A DNA stretch of 64,000 bases from an uncultured Lachnospiraceae bacterium (GCA_910585635.1 CAJUFE010000001.1:186001-250000), one strand, 5' to 3'. Positions 41,609 to 51,403 are shown, numbered from the stretch's first letter. Numbers and translations are program-made. Notes: generated from the sequence alone by a model not told the origin.

Positions 41609-43438
41609 ATGGATGGAAAAAAGAAGATAAGGACAGCGTTCTTGGGGCTTGCCGTGGCGGCCGGGCTGACCGGGCTCCTGGGGACGGGCCTTCTGGAGCG
41701 GGCCGACCTGGCCGCCTCGGACGCGCTGTATCAGCATGTGCAAACGCCGGACGACGATATCCTGCTGATGGGGATCGATCAGCGTGCGCTGGAGGCGATC
41801 GGGCCTTATGAGCAGTGGGGGCGGGATGTGATCGCCCGGGCCTTAGAGACGCTCAACCAGCCGGAAGGCCGTCCGGCGGTGATCGGCATCGACGTGATCT
41901 TTTCCGGGGAGACCAAGGAAGAGGCGGATCAGTGGCTGGCCCAGGTGGCCGCCCGATATGATAATGTGGTGACGGCCAGCCTGGTGAAGTTCGGCGACCG
42001 CATAGAGGAGGACGGGACCGGGGGCTATCGGCTGGCCCAGATCCCGGTGACAGGGGTGGACATGCCCTATGCTGCCCTGCAGGAGGTGACGGAGCAGGGC
42101 CATGTGAACGCCGTGCTGGATGCAGACGGCGTCCTCCGTCATCATCTGCTCCACATCCAGCTGCCAGAGGGAGAGATGATGCCCTCCCTGGCGCTGGCTG
42201 TAGCCCGGCGGTATCGTCAGCTTGAGGGCGGCCCGCCCTTAGAGCTGCCGCCCACCCGGTCCAACGGTCTGTGGTATCTGCCCTTCTGCGACCGGGCGGG
42301 AGGCTTTGACACCTCCACCTCCCTGGCGGATCTGGTGACAGAGGAGACCGACGGGGCCGTGTCCATAGAGGAGCGCAGAAAGAACTGGGACGGAAAGATC
42401 GTGCTGATCGGCCCTTACGAGGCGGGGCTGCGGGACAGCTATCCTACGGCGATCGACCATGGGAGCTTGATGTTCGGCGTGGAATACCAGGCCAATGCCA
42501 TCCAGGCCATGCTCTGGGGGGACTACAAAAAGGAAGTGGGCGACGGCCTGCAGCTTGCCCTCCTTTTTGCGGCCATGCTCCTCTGCCTGGCCGGGTCCTG
42601 GCGGCGTCCGGTCCGCTCCTCCACCCTGCTGTGGCTCATGCTCAGCGGCGGCTATCTGCTCCTCTGCCGTCTGCTCTATGGCCTGGGCTGGGTGCTCCAT
42701 GTGCTGTGGATCCCGGTGGGGGCCACGGTCCTGTACGCGGGCTGTCTGGCGTTCAACTATATCCAGGCGGCCATGGAGCGGCGCCATGTGACCAATACCT
42801 TTAAACGGTATGTAGCGCCGGAGATCGTCAATGAGCTTTTAAAGGAAGGGACAGACGCGTTAGAGCTTGGGGGAAAGCTGACCCAGATCGCGGTGCTGTT
42901 CGTGGATGTGCGGGGTTTCACTCCTATGTCAGAGCTTTTAAAGCCCACAGAGGTGGTGGAGATCTTGAACCAGTATCTGACCCTGATCTCCCGGTGTATC
43001 TTAAAGAACAGCGGCACCCTGGATAAATTCGTGGGTGACGCGGCCATGGCCTTCTGGGGCGCGCCCCTGCCCCAGGAGGACTATGTGATGAAGGCGGTGC
43101 AGGCGGCTGTGGATATGGCAAAGGGCTCTGAGAGCCTTTCACAGGCATTGATGGAGCAGTACGGGCGGACCGTATCCTTCGGGATCGGCGTCCATGTGGG
43201 CGACGCCGTGGTGGGCAATGTGGGCTCGCCGGAGCGGATGGATTACACGGCGATCGGGGACACGGTGAACACCGCCGCCCGGTTAGAGGCCAATGCCCCG
43301 GCGGGGACCATCTACATCTCCCGGGCGGTGGCCGATGCCCTGGAGGGGCGGATCCGGACCACTTCTCTGGGGGGGAGTGTGAAGCTCAAGGGTAAGAAGG
43401 AAGGGTTCGAGGTGCTGCGGATGGAGGAGATCCTGTGA
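41609..43438 (+). CDS. CHASE2-domain adenylate/guanylate cyclase
   Basis: A 609-residue membrane protein with TM1 (about 8-28), an extracytoplasmic CHASE2 sensor (about 35-310), three membrane segments (about 315-385) and a class III cyclase domain (about 395-605). In the cyclase: RYVAPEIVNELL, metal-binding AVLFVDVRGFTPMSE and GTLDKFVGDAAMAFWGAP, then VGNVGSPERMDYTAIGDTVNTAARLE with the transition-state Asn/Arg. Substrate choice (ATP or GTP) is not settled by eye. GGGAGG lies upstream of ATG 41609. It probably responds to an external signal and works with the neighbouring MBL and FecR-domain genes. Confidence 0.93.
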   Translation: MDGKKKIRTAFLGLAVAAGLTGLLGTGLLERADLAASDALYQHVQTPDDDILLMGIDQRALEAIGPYEQWGRDVIARALETLNQPEGRPAVIGIDVIFSGETKEEADQWLAQVAARYDNVVTASLVKFGDRIEEDGTGGYRLAQIPVTGVDMPYAALQEVTEQGHVNAVLDADGVLRHHLLHIQLPEGEMMPSLALAVARRYRQLEGGPPLELPPTRSNGLWYLPFCDRAGGFDTSTSLADLVTEETDGAVSIEERRKNWDGKIVLIGPYEAGLRDSYPTAIDHGSLMFGVEYQANAIQAMLWGDYKKEVGDGLQLALLFAAMLLCLAGSWRRPVRSSTLLWLMLSGGYLLLCRLLYGLGWVLHVLWIPVGATVLYAGCLAFNYIQAAMERRHVTNTFKRYVAPEIVNELLKEGTDALELGGKLTQIAVLFVDVRGFTPMSELLKPTEVVEILNQYLTLISRCILKNSGTLDKFVGDAAMAFWGAPLPQEDYVMKAVQAAVDMAKGSESLSQALMEQYGRTVSFGIGVHVGDAVVGNVGSPERMDYTAIGDTVNTAARLEANAPAGTIYISRAVADALEGRIRTTSLGGSVKLKGKKEGFEVLRMEEIL

Positions 43439-43604
43439 TCGTTCGAGGATATGTCGAGGATATCACCGCGGCTGCTGTTAGCTGGCAGATCCTAGCCACA
43501 AAGCGGTAAAGTGCGTATAAAGGTAGTCAGGAAGACCACGACAAGAGGCTCTGGGATAAAGATGTGGGAAAGGGAAAGCGGAAAGGTGCAGGGATAAGAA
43601 AGGG

Positions 43605-45776
43605 ATGGACGAAAGGGATATGGATAAAAAGGGCGCAGATAACAGAGACATAGACAACAGAGACATAGACAACAGGGGAAGTGCCAGAGTCTGGAGGCGT
43701 ATCCATGTGGCGCTCTTCTGTATGCTCCTGCTGGCAGCAGGGATATCCTGCACCAGCTGCGCAAGCCCCTACAAGGCCGAGCGGGTCCAGCTGATGAAGA
43801 CAGAGGGAGAGGTGGATGTGTCGGACCGCCGGGGAAAGGAGCGGGAGCCGGTGCCGGAGATGAAGCTGTACAGCGGCTACCAGGTGGCCACCAAGGAGGA
43901 GAGCTTTGCCTGGCTCAACTTAGACAGTGTGAAGCTGGCGAAGATGGATGTGGACAGTCAGATCTCCATCACGAAAAGGCGGAACGCCCTGGAGGTAGTG
44001 ATAGATTCCGGGAACCTGTATTTTAACATAAAAGAGCCACTTAAAGAGGACGAGACCCTGGATATCCGTACCTCCAACATGGCCGTGGGCATCCGGGGGA
44101 CCTGCGGCTGGGTGGAGGTAGAGGACCAGGAGCATATGCGGGTCTACATATTGGAAGGGACCGTCACCTGCCGGGTGGACGCGCCGGAGTCTAAGAAGGG
44201 CAAGGAGAGTAAGGAGAGCGAGGAGGCCACCGTCTCCGGCGGTCAGATGGCGGAGCTTATCATCGATCTGGAGGCGGAGGAAGGAGAGCAGTGCAAGGTC
44301 CAGATCAGCCCCTTCACAGAGGCAGATATAGACCGGTTCGTGTGGGAAGAGCTGGAGGAGGATGAGGCACTGTGCAAGGCGATCAAGGAGGAGTCGGGGC
44401 TGGATATCTTAGATCCGCCTCCGGGGACCCATCCCGATGAGCGGGAGCCTGACGGGCATGGCGCGGAGGGCAGCGGGGACGGACAGGGCGCAGAGGATGG
44501 CGGGGACGGATCCGTGGACCGCCTTGCGGTCTCCATGTTCCCAGAGGGCAGCGGGGAGACCGGCGCGGCAGACCCCTCGGCCATCCGGCGGACAGGCCCC
44601 GGGACCATGCTGGCCCCTGGCTGGAGCTTTAGCGGCGTGATCAAGGAGGATCATTCCTTGTGGATGTGGGGCCAGGGCATGTGGGGCCAGAACAATAGTG
44701 AGCGTACGAGGCGAGGCTCCGATGAGCCGGTAAAGGTCATGGACGATATCGCCGCGGTCTGTGCTAACGTGGTCACCGGCATCCATGGGGATGTGCCTGC
44801 CTCCATGACAGCCGCCATCGGTCTGGACGGCTCTCTGTGGACCTGGGGGGACGGCGTGCTGGGGGACGGCCTCTATTTCTGGGACCGGGTGGACGATGGA
44901 CCGGTGAAGGTGATGGAGGACGTGGCCGCGGTCAGCATGGGCGAATATACCGTCGCCGCCCTAAAGAACGACGGCTCCCTGTGGATGTGGGGAGAGGATT
45001 ATAATATCGGGGAGGAAGCCTGGGAGACCCAGGTCAGCCCGGTGTGGGTGATGGATGATGTGGCGGCGGTCAGCATCTGCGCGCGCACAGTGGCGGTGAT
45101 CAAGACCGACGGTTCCCTGTGGATGTGGGGGGATGGCCAGGATGGGCGGCTGGGCAATGCCTCTGACCGGTTTTCCACTCAGGCGGTGAAGGTGATGGAG
45201 GATGTAGCCGCGGTCAGCGTCAGCGAGACCCACACCGGCGCGATCAAAACGGATGGCACCCTGTGGATGTGGGGGAGTAATGAATATGGCCAGCTGGGTA
45301 ATGGGAGCCAGGGAAACGAGCAGTATACCGGGTATGTCTCCGACTCCTCCGGCGGCGAGATGACCCTCTGGGCGGAATACCCTTATCAGACGGTGCCGGT
45401 CCAGGTGCTGGACCATGTGACAGCCGTCAGCACGGGCAAGTATAACACAGCAGCGATCCGGGAGGACGGTTCTCTGTGGACCTGGGGGGCCGATATCCTG
45501 GATGTGACCGGCAGGGGCAACAAGCGGGTGCGACGTATAAGGCAGTCGCCCGGGGATGCCTGGGAGTTTGAAGTGGATATCCAGGATGTGCCTGCAAAGG
45601 TCCTGGAGGACGTGGTCGCGGTGAACTGTAATGGGGCCGGGACCATGGCGGTCAAGACCGACGGGACCCTGTGGATGTGGGGGACAGGCGTCCTGCCCGG
45701 GAACGACAGGGAGTCGCCCTTGGATCCGGTCAAGATCATGGATGGCGTGGCCCTCCCTGGGGAGAGCCGCCCGTGA
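43605..45776 (+). CDS. FecR-domain protein with RCC1-like repeats
   Basis: A 723-residue secreted or membrane-anchored protein. After a charged start it has a hydrophobic segment (VALFCMLLLAAGISCTSC, possible lipobox around residues 45-53), then a FecR domain (about 60-215: KLYSGYQVATKEESFAWLNL, AVGIRGTCGWVE, VYILEGTV). An acidic Gly/Asp-rich linker follows, then about seven RCC1-type propeller repeats, each with a form of DGSLWMWG (about 345-720). Bases 43844-44212 are identical to the next gene. ATG 43620 is an alternative start with a better spaced GAAAGGG. FecR domains in these bacteria sit next to CHASE2 cyclases and are thought to be surface sensors. Confidence 0.87.
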   Translation: MDERDMDKKGADNRDIDNRDIDNRGSARVWRRIHVALFCMLLLAAGISCTSCASPYKAERVQLMKTEGEVDVSDRRGKEREPVPEMKLYSGYQVATKEESFAWLNLDSVKLAKMDVDSQISITKRRNALEVVIDSGNLYFNIKEPLKEDETLDIRTSNMAVGIRGTCGWVEVEDQEHMRVYILEGTVTCRVDAPESKKGKESKESEEATVSGGQMAELIIDLEAEEGEQCKVQISPFTEADIDRFVWEELEEDEALCKAIKEESGLDILDPPPGTHPDEREPDGHGAEGSGDGQGAEDGGDGSVDRLAVSMFPEGSGETGAADPSAIRRTGPGTMLAPGWSFSGVIKEDHSLWMWGQGMWGQNNSERTRRGSDEPVKVMDDIAAVCANVVTGIHGDVPASMTAAIGLDGSLWTWGDGVLGDGLYFWDRVDDGPVKVMEDVAAVSMGEYTVAALKNDGSLWMWGEDYNIGEEAWETQVSPVWVMDDVAAVSICARTVAVIKTDGSLWMWGDGQDGRLGNASDRFSTQAVKVMEDVAAVSVSETHTGAIKTDGTLWMWGSNEYGQLGNGSQGNEQYTGYVSDSSGGEMTLWAEYPYQTVPVQVLDHVTAVSTGKYNTAAIREDGSLWTWGADILDVTGRGNKRVRRIRQSPGDAWEFEVDIQDVPAKVLEDVVAVNCNGAGTMAVKTDGTLWMWGTGVLPGNDRESPLDPVKIMDGVALPGESRP

Positions 45777-45951
45777 GCGAGATCTTTCCCCGCAGGACGC
45801 TGTGCAGTGCGGATGCGGCGTCAGACTGGATGCATCTTGGGGCGTTCGGCCTGCACAGGTGGAGATGTTTTTGGATGAAAAGATGGTAGAGAAGATAACA
45901 GAAAAGACGACAGAAAAGATCGGGGATAAGATGGAAAGGATAGCAGAGATG

Positions 45952-48291
45952 ATGGATGGTCAAGAGATGATGCAGGACAGCCGCCAGTCTGCAGCCGGCG
46001 GGCGCAGGGCAGGCCGGCTGGGCCTAGGCCGGTTTAGGATCCGTCGGCTGGCTGCCTTAGCGCTCCTGGCAGGCTGCCTCTGCGCCGGTTGTGCAAGCCC
46101 CTACAAGGCGGAGCGGGTCCAGCTGATGAAGACAGAGGGCCAGGTGGATGTGTCGGACCGTCGGGGGAAGGAGCAGGAGCCGGTGCCGGAGATGAAGCTG
46201 TACAGCGGCTACCAGGTGGCCACCAAGGAGGAGAGCTTTGCCTGGCTCAACTTAGACAGTGTGAAGCTGGCGAAGATGGATGTGGACAGTCAGATCTCCA
46301 TCACGAAAAGGCGGAACGCCCTGGAGGTAGTGATAGATTCCGGGAACCTGTATTTTAACATAAAAGAGCCACTTAAAGAGGACGAGACCCTGGATATCCG
46401 TACCTCCAACATGGCCGTGGGCATCCGGGGGACCTGCGGCTGGGTGGAGGTAGAGGACCAGGAGCATATGCGGGTCTACATATTGGAAGGGACCGTCACC
46501 TGCCGGGTGGACGCGCCGGAGTCTAAGAAGGGCAAGGAGAGTAAAGAGAGTAAGGAGACTACGGTCTCCGGCGGCCAGATGGCGGAGCTGACCATCGACC
46601 CTGAGGCAGAGGAAGGCCAGGTCTGCCAGATCGTGACCGATGCCTTTGTGGTGGAGGAGATCGCCGGATTCGTCCTGGAGGAGCTTGTGGAGGATGAAGG
46701 GCTCTGTGAGAAGATCTATGAGGAGTCCGGAATGGAGATCTACGGAACGGGCGGAGGCTCCGGGGATGACGGCACAGGAGACGGTACAGGCAGTACAGGA
46801 GACGGTACAGAGGACGTGCTGGGGGAAGGCGGCTCGGTGGAGAGCACGCCCCTAGATCCAGAGGCCGAAGCCGCCTGGCAGCAGGCCTATCTGGCTGTGC
46901 TGAACGAAGAGCGGGCCAAGGCCGGGGCGGCCACCGAGTCCTGGGAGGCGGCTAGGGTCTATCAGCTCTATGATATCGATAAGGATGGGATCCCGGAGCT
47001 GTTCGTCCATTTTGGCGATTCGGAAGCTGCTGCCCACGCTGATCTGTACACCTGCCGGGGCGGAGAGACCGTGCTGGTGGAAGAGGAGATGGGGACCGGA
47101 CATACCTCATTTTTCACCTATCCGGGTGAAAATGCCGTCCTGTCCGAGTGGGCTCACCAGGGCTATTTCAGCTATTCTAAGGTCAGTCTGGTAGACGGGG
47201 AGCTGACTGGCGAAGACCTTGCTGATGGCGAGTTTGCCGCTTATGCGGACGACAGCTATCCGGATCCGCAGAAACTGGTCCCTGGCTCCCTGTCCATCCC
47301 GGAGTGCCAGTTGGAGCAGGATATCCTCCTTTACCGTTACAGGGAGATCATGGGGAACATGGAAAGGGACCGGTCCTCTGCACGGTCCGTTCCAAAGGAT
47401 GAGGCCCTGCGGCAGAGGTTCCTGGATGTGATCTGGGAGGATGGCATGGTCTATGGCGTCTCTGCAGACGGATATGGGAACACGCCCGGCTACCTGTCCT
47501 TTTCTACGTACTGTGAGCCCGGTGTGATCTCTGGCGCTACCAGGTCTGTCCTGGCGGTCCGCCAGTACGCCTTTGCGGACGTGGATCTAGACGGGCAGGA
47601 GGAGTGCATCCTCCGGATGGAGGAGACGGAGGAAGACGCAAGGATCATGGGTTCTTCTATCTATGTGGCCCTGCATCTGGAGGAGGATCAGGTCTATGCT
47701 TACTCCCTCCTCTACTTCAGCGGGGAGGTCCTGGAAAATGGCGTGTTCGTCTCGGGATACGAGTATGGCGGCGGGGATGGCAGGCGGATGCTCTTCGATA
47801 AAGGAGCTGGGTTCTTCTATGATGTCCAGTACGATCACAGCACGGCCCCGGTCCAGTGGGTGAGCTTTGCCGGACAGGGGAGTGCCGGGCAGGGGCTGGC
47901 CGATGTGGCCGGAGAGGCCTTGCCCCTCATCGACCCCATGGAGATCAGCGGGGCGTATATCGGACAGGGGGAGGGAGCACAAGCCTCCGTGAGCATGTAC
48001 ACCTCCTGGGAAGACAGTGAGGACGGCGGGGACCGGGTGGGGAACATCTATCTAAAGACCGGACCCTACGCTTACTACGGCGAGCTGGTGTGGGCCGCCG
48101 CAGACACCTATAAGATCGACAGCATCGGACGTTCCTTAGAATGGGAGGGGGTGACCTACCGGGATGTTACCGCCGCGGACGGGAACCTGACCGTGGAGGC
48201 CGGACGGGAGGATGGGACCATCACCCTCTGGTTCTATCGGGGCGATGCGCTGATCGATAGCTTTACCATGACGGAGCACTATGTATCATAG
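45952..48291 (+). CDS. FecR-domain lipoprotein
   Basis: A roughly 779-residue protein with a lipoprotein signal (RRLAALALLAGCLCAGCASP; lipid cysteine in LCAGC), a FecR domain almost identical to that of the preceding gene, an acidic Gly/Thr linker (GTGDGTGSTGDGTED) and a large C-terminal part with IDKDGIPELFVHFGD and VDLDGQEECIL, resembling calcium-loop or FG-GAP-like segments. The start is uncertain: ATG 45952 has AAGGA at good distance, but ATGs at 45865, 45883 and 45934 are in frame. Probably arose by duplication of the FecR part joined to a different C-terminal module. Confidence 0.82.
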   Translation: MDGQEMMQDSRQSAAGGRRAGRLGLGRFRIRRLAALALLAGCLCAGCASPYKAERVQLMKTEGQVDVSDRRGKEQEPVPEMKLYSGYQVATKEESFAWLNLDSVKLAKMDVDSQISITKRRNALEVVIDSGNLYFNIKEPLKEDETLDIRTSNMAVGIRGTCGWVEVEDQEHMRVYILEGTVTCRVDAPESKKGKESKESKETTVSGGQMAELTIDPEAEEGQVCQIVTDAFVVEEIAGFVLEELVEDEGLCEKIYEESGMEIYGTGGGSGDDGTGDGTGSTGDGTEDVLGEGGSVESTPLDPEAEAAWQQAYLAVLNEERAKAGAATESWEAARVYQLYDIDKDGIPELFVHFGDSEAAAHADLYTCRGGETVLVEEEMGTGHTSFFTYPGENAVLSEWAHQGYFSYSKVSLVDGELTGEDLADGEFAAYADDSYPDPQKLVPGSLSIPECQLEQDILLYRYREIMGNMERDRSSARSVPKDEALRQRFLDVIWEDGMVYGVSADGYGNTPGYLSFSTYCEPGVISGATRSVLAVRQYAFADVDLDGQEECILRMEETEEDARIMGSSIYVALHLEEDQVYAYSLLYFSGEVLENGVFVSGYEYGGGDGRRMLFDKGAGFFYDVQYDHSTAPVQWVSFAGQGSAGQGLADVAGEALPLIDPMEISGAYIGQGEGAQASVSMYTSWEDSEDGGDRVGNIYLKTGPYAYYGELVWAAADTYKIDSIGRSLEWEGVTYRDVTAADGNLTVEAGREDGTITLWFYRGDALIDSFTMTEHYVS

Positions 48292-48331
48292 GCCATATGC
48301 CTTGCTGTAACGGACAGCGGGTATCCCACAG

Positions 48332-48366
48332 AAAAAGGAGCTGCCATTTTGCGACAGCTCCTTTTT
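48332..48366. terminator. Bidirectional terminator between convergent genes
   Basis: AAAAAGGAGCTG at 48332-48343 pairs with CAGCTCCTTTTT at 48355-48366. T-runs on both strands let it end the FecR lipoprotein gene (plus) and uxaC (minus). Confidence 0.88.
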
Positions 48367-48439
48367 CCATATACATGACGCGCCCTAACCCTGCGCTGTA
48401 CCATCTTATCTGGGGTGGTATCGTGGATCTATCTATGAT

Positions 48440-49849
48440 CTACACCTGGAACCCGAAATACTTAACGGCATTGTTATAGCAGATATCCTTCACGATCCCT
48501 TCCAGGGCCTTCATGTCCGCCGGATACATGCCTTCCTCCACCCAGCGGCCGATCAGGCGGCAGAGGATACGGCGGAAGTAGTCGTGGCGGGTATAAGATA
48601 AGAAGCTCCTGGAGTCGGTCAGCATGCCGATGAAGTTCCCGAAGCATCCTAAGTTGGCTAAGGAGGTCATCTGATCGGTCATGCCCTTGAAATGATCGTT
48701 GAACCACCAGGCAGAACCCTGCTGCAGCTTGCCCGCGGTCTCCGGGCTCTGGAAGCAGCCTAAGAGGGTACCGATGGCGGCGTCGTCATTGGGGTTCAAG
48801 GAGTAGATGATCGTCTTGGGGACCTCGTCAGTGGCGCTGAGGGCGTTCAAGAAGTCCGCCATCTGTGCGCTGGGGGCATAGTTGTTGATGCAGTCGAAGC
48901 CGGTATCCGCGCCCATCTTCTCGAACATATAGGCGTTGTTATCCCGCTTGCAGCCGTAATGGAGCTGCATGGCCCAGCCCAGCTTGTGGTATTCTCTGGC
49001 TACGAACAGCATGAAGGCGGTCTTGTACTTTAACTCCTCTTCTCTGGTGATGGTCTCCCGGCGGAGGCTCTTGGTCATGATCGCATCCAGCTCTACCTCG
49101 TCGGCCGGGACGTACATCACGTACTCCAGACCGTGGTCGGATACGCAGCAGCCATGGTCATTGAAGAATGCCATCCTCTTTTGCAGCGCTTCCTTTAAGG
49201 TGGCGGAGTTGGTGACATTAACGCCGCTGACCTTAGAGAGGGTGTCGATATAGGCCGCGTAGGTGGGCTTTTCCACGTTCATAGCTTTATCCGGACGCCA
49301 TGCGGGAAGGACCTTCACCTCAAAGGTGGGGTCCGCGGCGATCTTCTCATGCCACTCTAAGGAGTCTACGGGGTCGTCGGTGGTGCAGATCACGGTCACC
49401 TTGGACTGGCGGATCAGGTTGCGGACCGACATGCCGTCCTCCTGGAGTTTGGCATTGCACAGGTCCCAGACCTCCTGGGCGGTATCGCCGCTTAAATAGC
49501 CCTGGTAGCCGAAGTACTTGCGTAGCTCCAGATGGCTCCAGTGGTACAGCGGATTGCCGATCAGCTTGGGCATGGTCTCGGCCCAGGCCTGGAATTTCTC
49601 CCGGTCGGTGGAGTCGGCGCCGGTGATATACTTCTCTTCCACACCGTTGGAGCGGATCTGACGCCACTTATAATGGTCGCCGCCCAGCCATACCTGGGTG
49701 ATGTTGTCAAACTTCCGGTCCTCGTAGATCTCCTGGGGGTTGATATGGCAGTGGTAATCCACGATCGGCATCTCCTCCGCATAGTCGTGGTACAGCTTTT
49801 TCGCCATGTCCGTGTCCAGCATAAAATCCTTGTCCATAAATGGTTGCAT
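48440..49849 (-). CDS. uxaC: Uronate isomerase (glucuronate isomerase)
   Basis: UxaC interconverts D-glucuronate and D-fructuronate, and D-galacturonate and D-tagaturonate. The 469 residues have normal length, with the amidohydrolase-fold metal motif IVDYHCHINPQEI (about residues 26-38), LGGDHYKWRQIRSNGV, and later HYGCKRDNN and LTDSRSFLSYTRHDYFRRIL at the C-terminus. Start ATG 49849 has AAGGAGG nine bases upstream. It is transcribed from the same side as the lacI gene and faces away from uxaA. It supplies the keto-uronate for the altronate/KDG route encoded on the plus strand. Confidence 0.95.
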   Translation of the reverse strand: MQPFMDKDFMLDTDMAKKLYHDYAEEMPIVDYHCHINPQEIYEDRKFDNITQVWLGGDHYKWRQIRSNGVEEKYITGADSTDREKFQAWAETMPKLIGNPLYHWSHLELRKYFGYQGYLSGDTAQEVWDLCNAKLQEDGMSVRNLIRQSKVTVICTTDDPVDSLEWHEKIAADPTFEVKVLPAWRPDKAMNVEKPTYAAYIDTLSKVSGVNVTNSATLKEALQKRMAFFNDHGCCVSDHGLEYVMYVPADEVELDAIMTKSLRRETITREEELKYKTAFMLFVAREYHKLGWAMQLHYGCKRDNNAYMFEKMGADTGFDCINNYAPSAQMADFLNALSATDEVPKTIIYSLNPNDDAAIGTLLGCFQSPETAGKLQQGSAWWFNDHFKGMTDQMTSLANLGCFGNFIGMLTDSRSFLSYTRHDYFRRILCRLIGRWVEEGMYPADMKALEGIVKDICYNNAVKYFGFQV

Positions 49850-49876
49850 TTGATCGTTCCTCCTTGCTTGATCTAA

Positions 49877-49957
49877 GATCGTGATGTGTTGATGGGTTGA
49901 CTGCTCTGTCTCATCCTGAGATCGTGATGTGTTGATGGGTTGACTGTCCTGTCTCAT
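49877..49957. repeat. Two 38-base direct repeats
   Basis: GATCGTGATGTGTTGATGGG followed by TTGACTG occurs at 49877 and 49920, period 43, with small differences near the 3' end of each copy. Confidence 0.85.
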
Positions 49958-50039
49958 GTCGCAGGCAGAGCGAGGAGTCTGCATTGTCATGGCCTTTTGC
50001 GGCCATCGGGCCGCGCCCCTGCAGACCGGGCCGGCGTCA

Positions 50040-50144
50040 GGAGCCGGAAGCCTTCCTGGATCAGGCCGACATTAGGTGCCGGAAGCCTTCCTGGATCAGG
50101 CCGGCGTTAGGTGCCAGCAGCCTCCCTGGATCAGGCCGACGGTC
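50040..50144. repeat. Three tandem 35-base repeats
   Basis: GGAGCCGGAAGCCTTCCTGG followed by ATCAGGCCGACATTA, at 50040, 50075 and 50110, contiguous and nearly identical, with partial copies on both sides. Confidence 0.88.
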
Positions 50145-50171
50145 AGGAGCCGGCCTGGGCCAGGTGGGCGG

Positions 50172-51173
50172 TCAGAAGTCGGTGGTCTCCCGCAGGATCA
50201 GGTCGGCGGCGATGGTGGTCCGGCTGGGGACGTTCATGCCGTCGAACACGCCCATCAGGGTGTTGACCGTGGTGGCGCAGAGCGCTTCCACCTTGCTGTC
50301 CACAGTGGTCAGCTCCGGGTCAGTGCAGCGGGAGAGGGTCGAATTATTATAGCCGATGATCGAAAGCTCCTGAGGGATCCGGATCCCCTTCATGTGGGCA
50401 AATTTGACGGCTCCCACTGCCAGCGAGTCGGAGGAGGCCAGGATAGCGTCGAACTCCAGGCCCTGGCTGTGGAGGGACAAAAGCAGCTCTTTGGCTGCGG
50501 TGATGTCCTTGGGACACTGGCGGATGTATCCCGTGTCCGGTGTCAGCCCTCCGTCGATCAGGGCATTTTGGTAGCCCCGCAGCTTGTTCGTGCCGCTGTA
50601 GGAGATGCTGGTATACAGATACAGGATCTTCCGGCGTCCCGAACGGAGCAGCCGGGACGTGGCCTGGTAGGTGGCCGCCTGGTCGTCGCATAGGGTGGCA
50701 TAGATATCCTTCCCCTCTAAGTAGCCATTTAACAGCATGATCGGGATGTGGACCCCGGGATCTAAGATGTAGGCGTTATCCTTTGGCCGCATCTCGATAA
50801 ATTTAGAACCTGCCAGGATGATGGCGTCCACCCGCTTGGAGCAGAGGAGGTCAAAATACTTCTGTTTGGTCTCCAGCTCATAGCCGGTGAAGCAGAGCAG
50901 GGCGTCATAACCGTGGGCCCGCAGGTCCCGCTCCAGATAGTAGACCGCATCGGCCAGATACAGGTCGGAGGTCTCCGAGCACATGATCCCGATGGTCTTC
51001 ATGGTGTTGAGCCCTAAGCCCCGGGCGAAGATGTTGGGCTTATAGCCCATCTTTTCCATCACATCCATCACGTGGGCCCTGGTCTTATCGCTGACATTGG
51101 GGTTGCCGTTCAAGACCCTGGAGACGGTCGCGATCGAGACATTTGCTTTTTTTGATACGTCGTAGATGTTCAT
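50172..51173 (-). CDS. LacI-family regulator of uronate genes
   Basis: A 333-residue LacI/GalR regulator. The DNA-binding head is complete: MNIYDVSKKANVSIATVSRV then LNGNPNVSDKTRAHVMDVME with the hinge YKPNIFARGL. The remainder is the periplasmic-binding-protein-like sugar domain. Start ATG 51173 follows GGAGGAGGTGA. Palindromes of the LacI type lie just downstream of its own promoter (51208) and of the uxaA promoter (51404), so it likely represses itself and uxaA; being first in a minus-strand unit with uxaC, it may also control uxaC. Confidence 0.92.
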   Translation of the reverse strand: MNIYDVSKKANVSIATVSRVLNGNPNVSDKTRAHVMDVMEKMGYKPNIFARGLGLNTMKTIGIMCSETSDLYLADAVYYLERDLRAHGYDALLCFTGYELETKQKYFDLLCSKRVDAIILAGSKFIEMRPKDNAYILDPGVHIPIMLLNGYLEGKDIYATLCDDQAATYQATSRLLRSGRRKILYLYTSISYSGTNKLRGYQNALIDGGLTPDTGYIRQCPKDITAAKELLLSLHSQGLEFDAILASSDSLAVGAVKFAHMKGIRIPQELSIIGYNNSTLSRCTDPELTTVDSKVEALCATTVNTLMGVFDGMNVPSRTTIAADLILRETTDF

Positions 51174-51207
51174 CCGGTCACCTCCTCCCCGCAGACGCCC
51201 GAAAAGC

Positions 51208-51221
51208 TGTAAGCACTTACA
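51208..51221. promoter_or_regulatory. LacI-type operator before the regulator gene
   Basis: TGTAAGCACTTACA, a 14-bp dyad with one mismatch, placed just after the -10 of the minus-strand lacI promoter. It shares TGTAAGC.CTTACA with the site at 51404. Confidence 0.82.
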
Positions 51222-51231
51222 AGTCAGGACT

Positions 51232-51260
51232 ATTATACCCATTGTGGACAAATAATGCAA
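51232..51260 (-). promoter_or_regulatory. Promoter of the LacI-family gene
   Basis: On the minus strand: TTGCAT (51260-51255), 17 bases, perfect TATAAT (51237-51232). Confidence 0.78.
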
Positions 51261-51373
51261 GGCTTTTCTTTGTTTTCTTTTCGGATCCCCTAAAGAGGGC
51301 CGGGAGCCAGACGACATTTTTTGGTGGATAGTGATGAAAAATGTAGAAAAACAGGCTGTTTTATGTTTTATAC

Positions 51374-51402
51374 TTGACTTTTTGCCCAGGGTTTTGTAAA
51401 AT
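51374..51402 (+). promoter_or_regulatory. Promoter of uxaA
   Basis: TTGACT at 51374-51379, 17-base spacer, TAAAAT at 51397-51402. Confidence 0.78.
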
Positions 51403-51403
51403 G

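Larger units (their letters stand above)
49850..50171. other. Gap between uxaC and the LacI gene, filled with repeats
   Basis: About 322 bases. It holds two copies of a 38-base repeat (49877 and 49920) and three copies of a 35-base repeat (50040-50144). No gene is supported; uxaC may be expressed from the lacI promoter or from an unseen one here. Confidence 0.6.
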
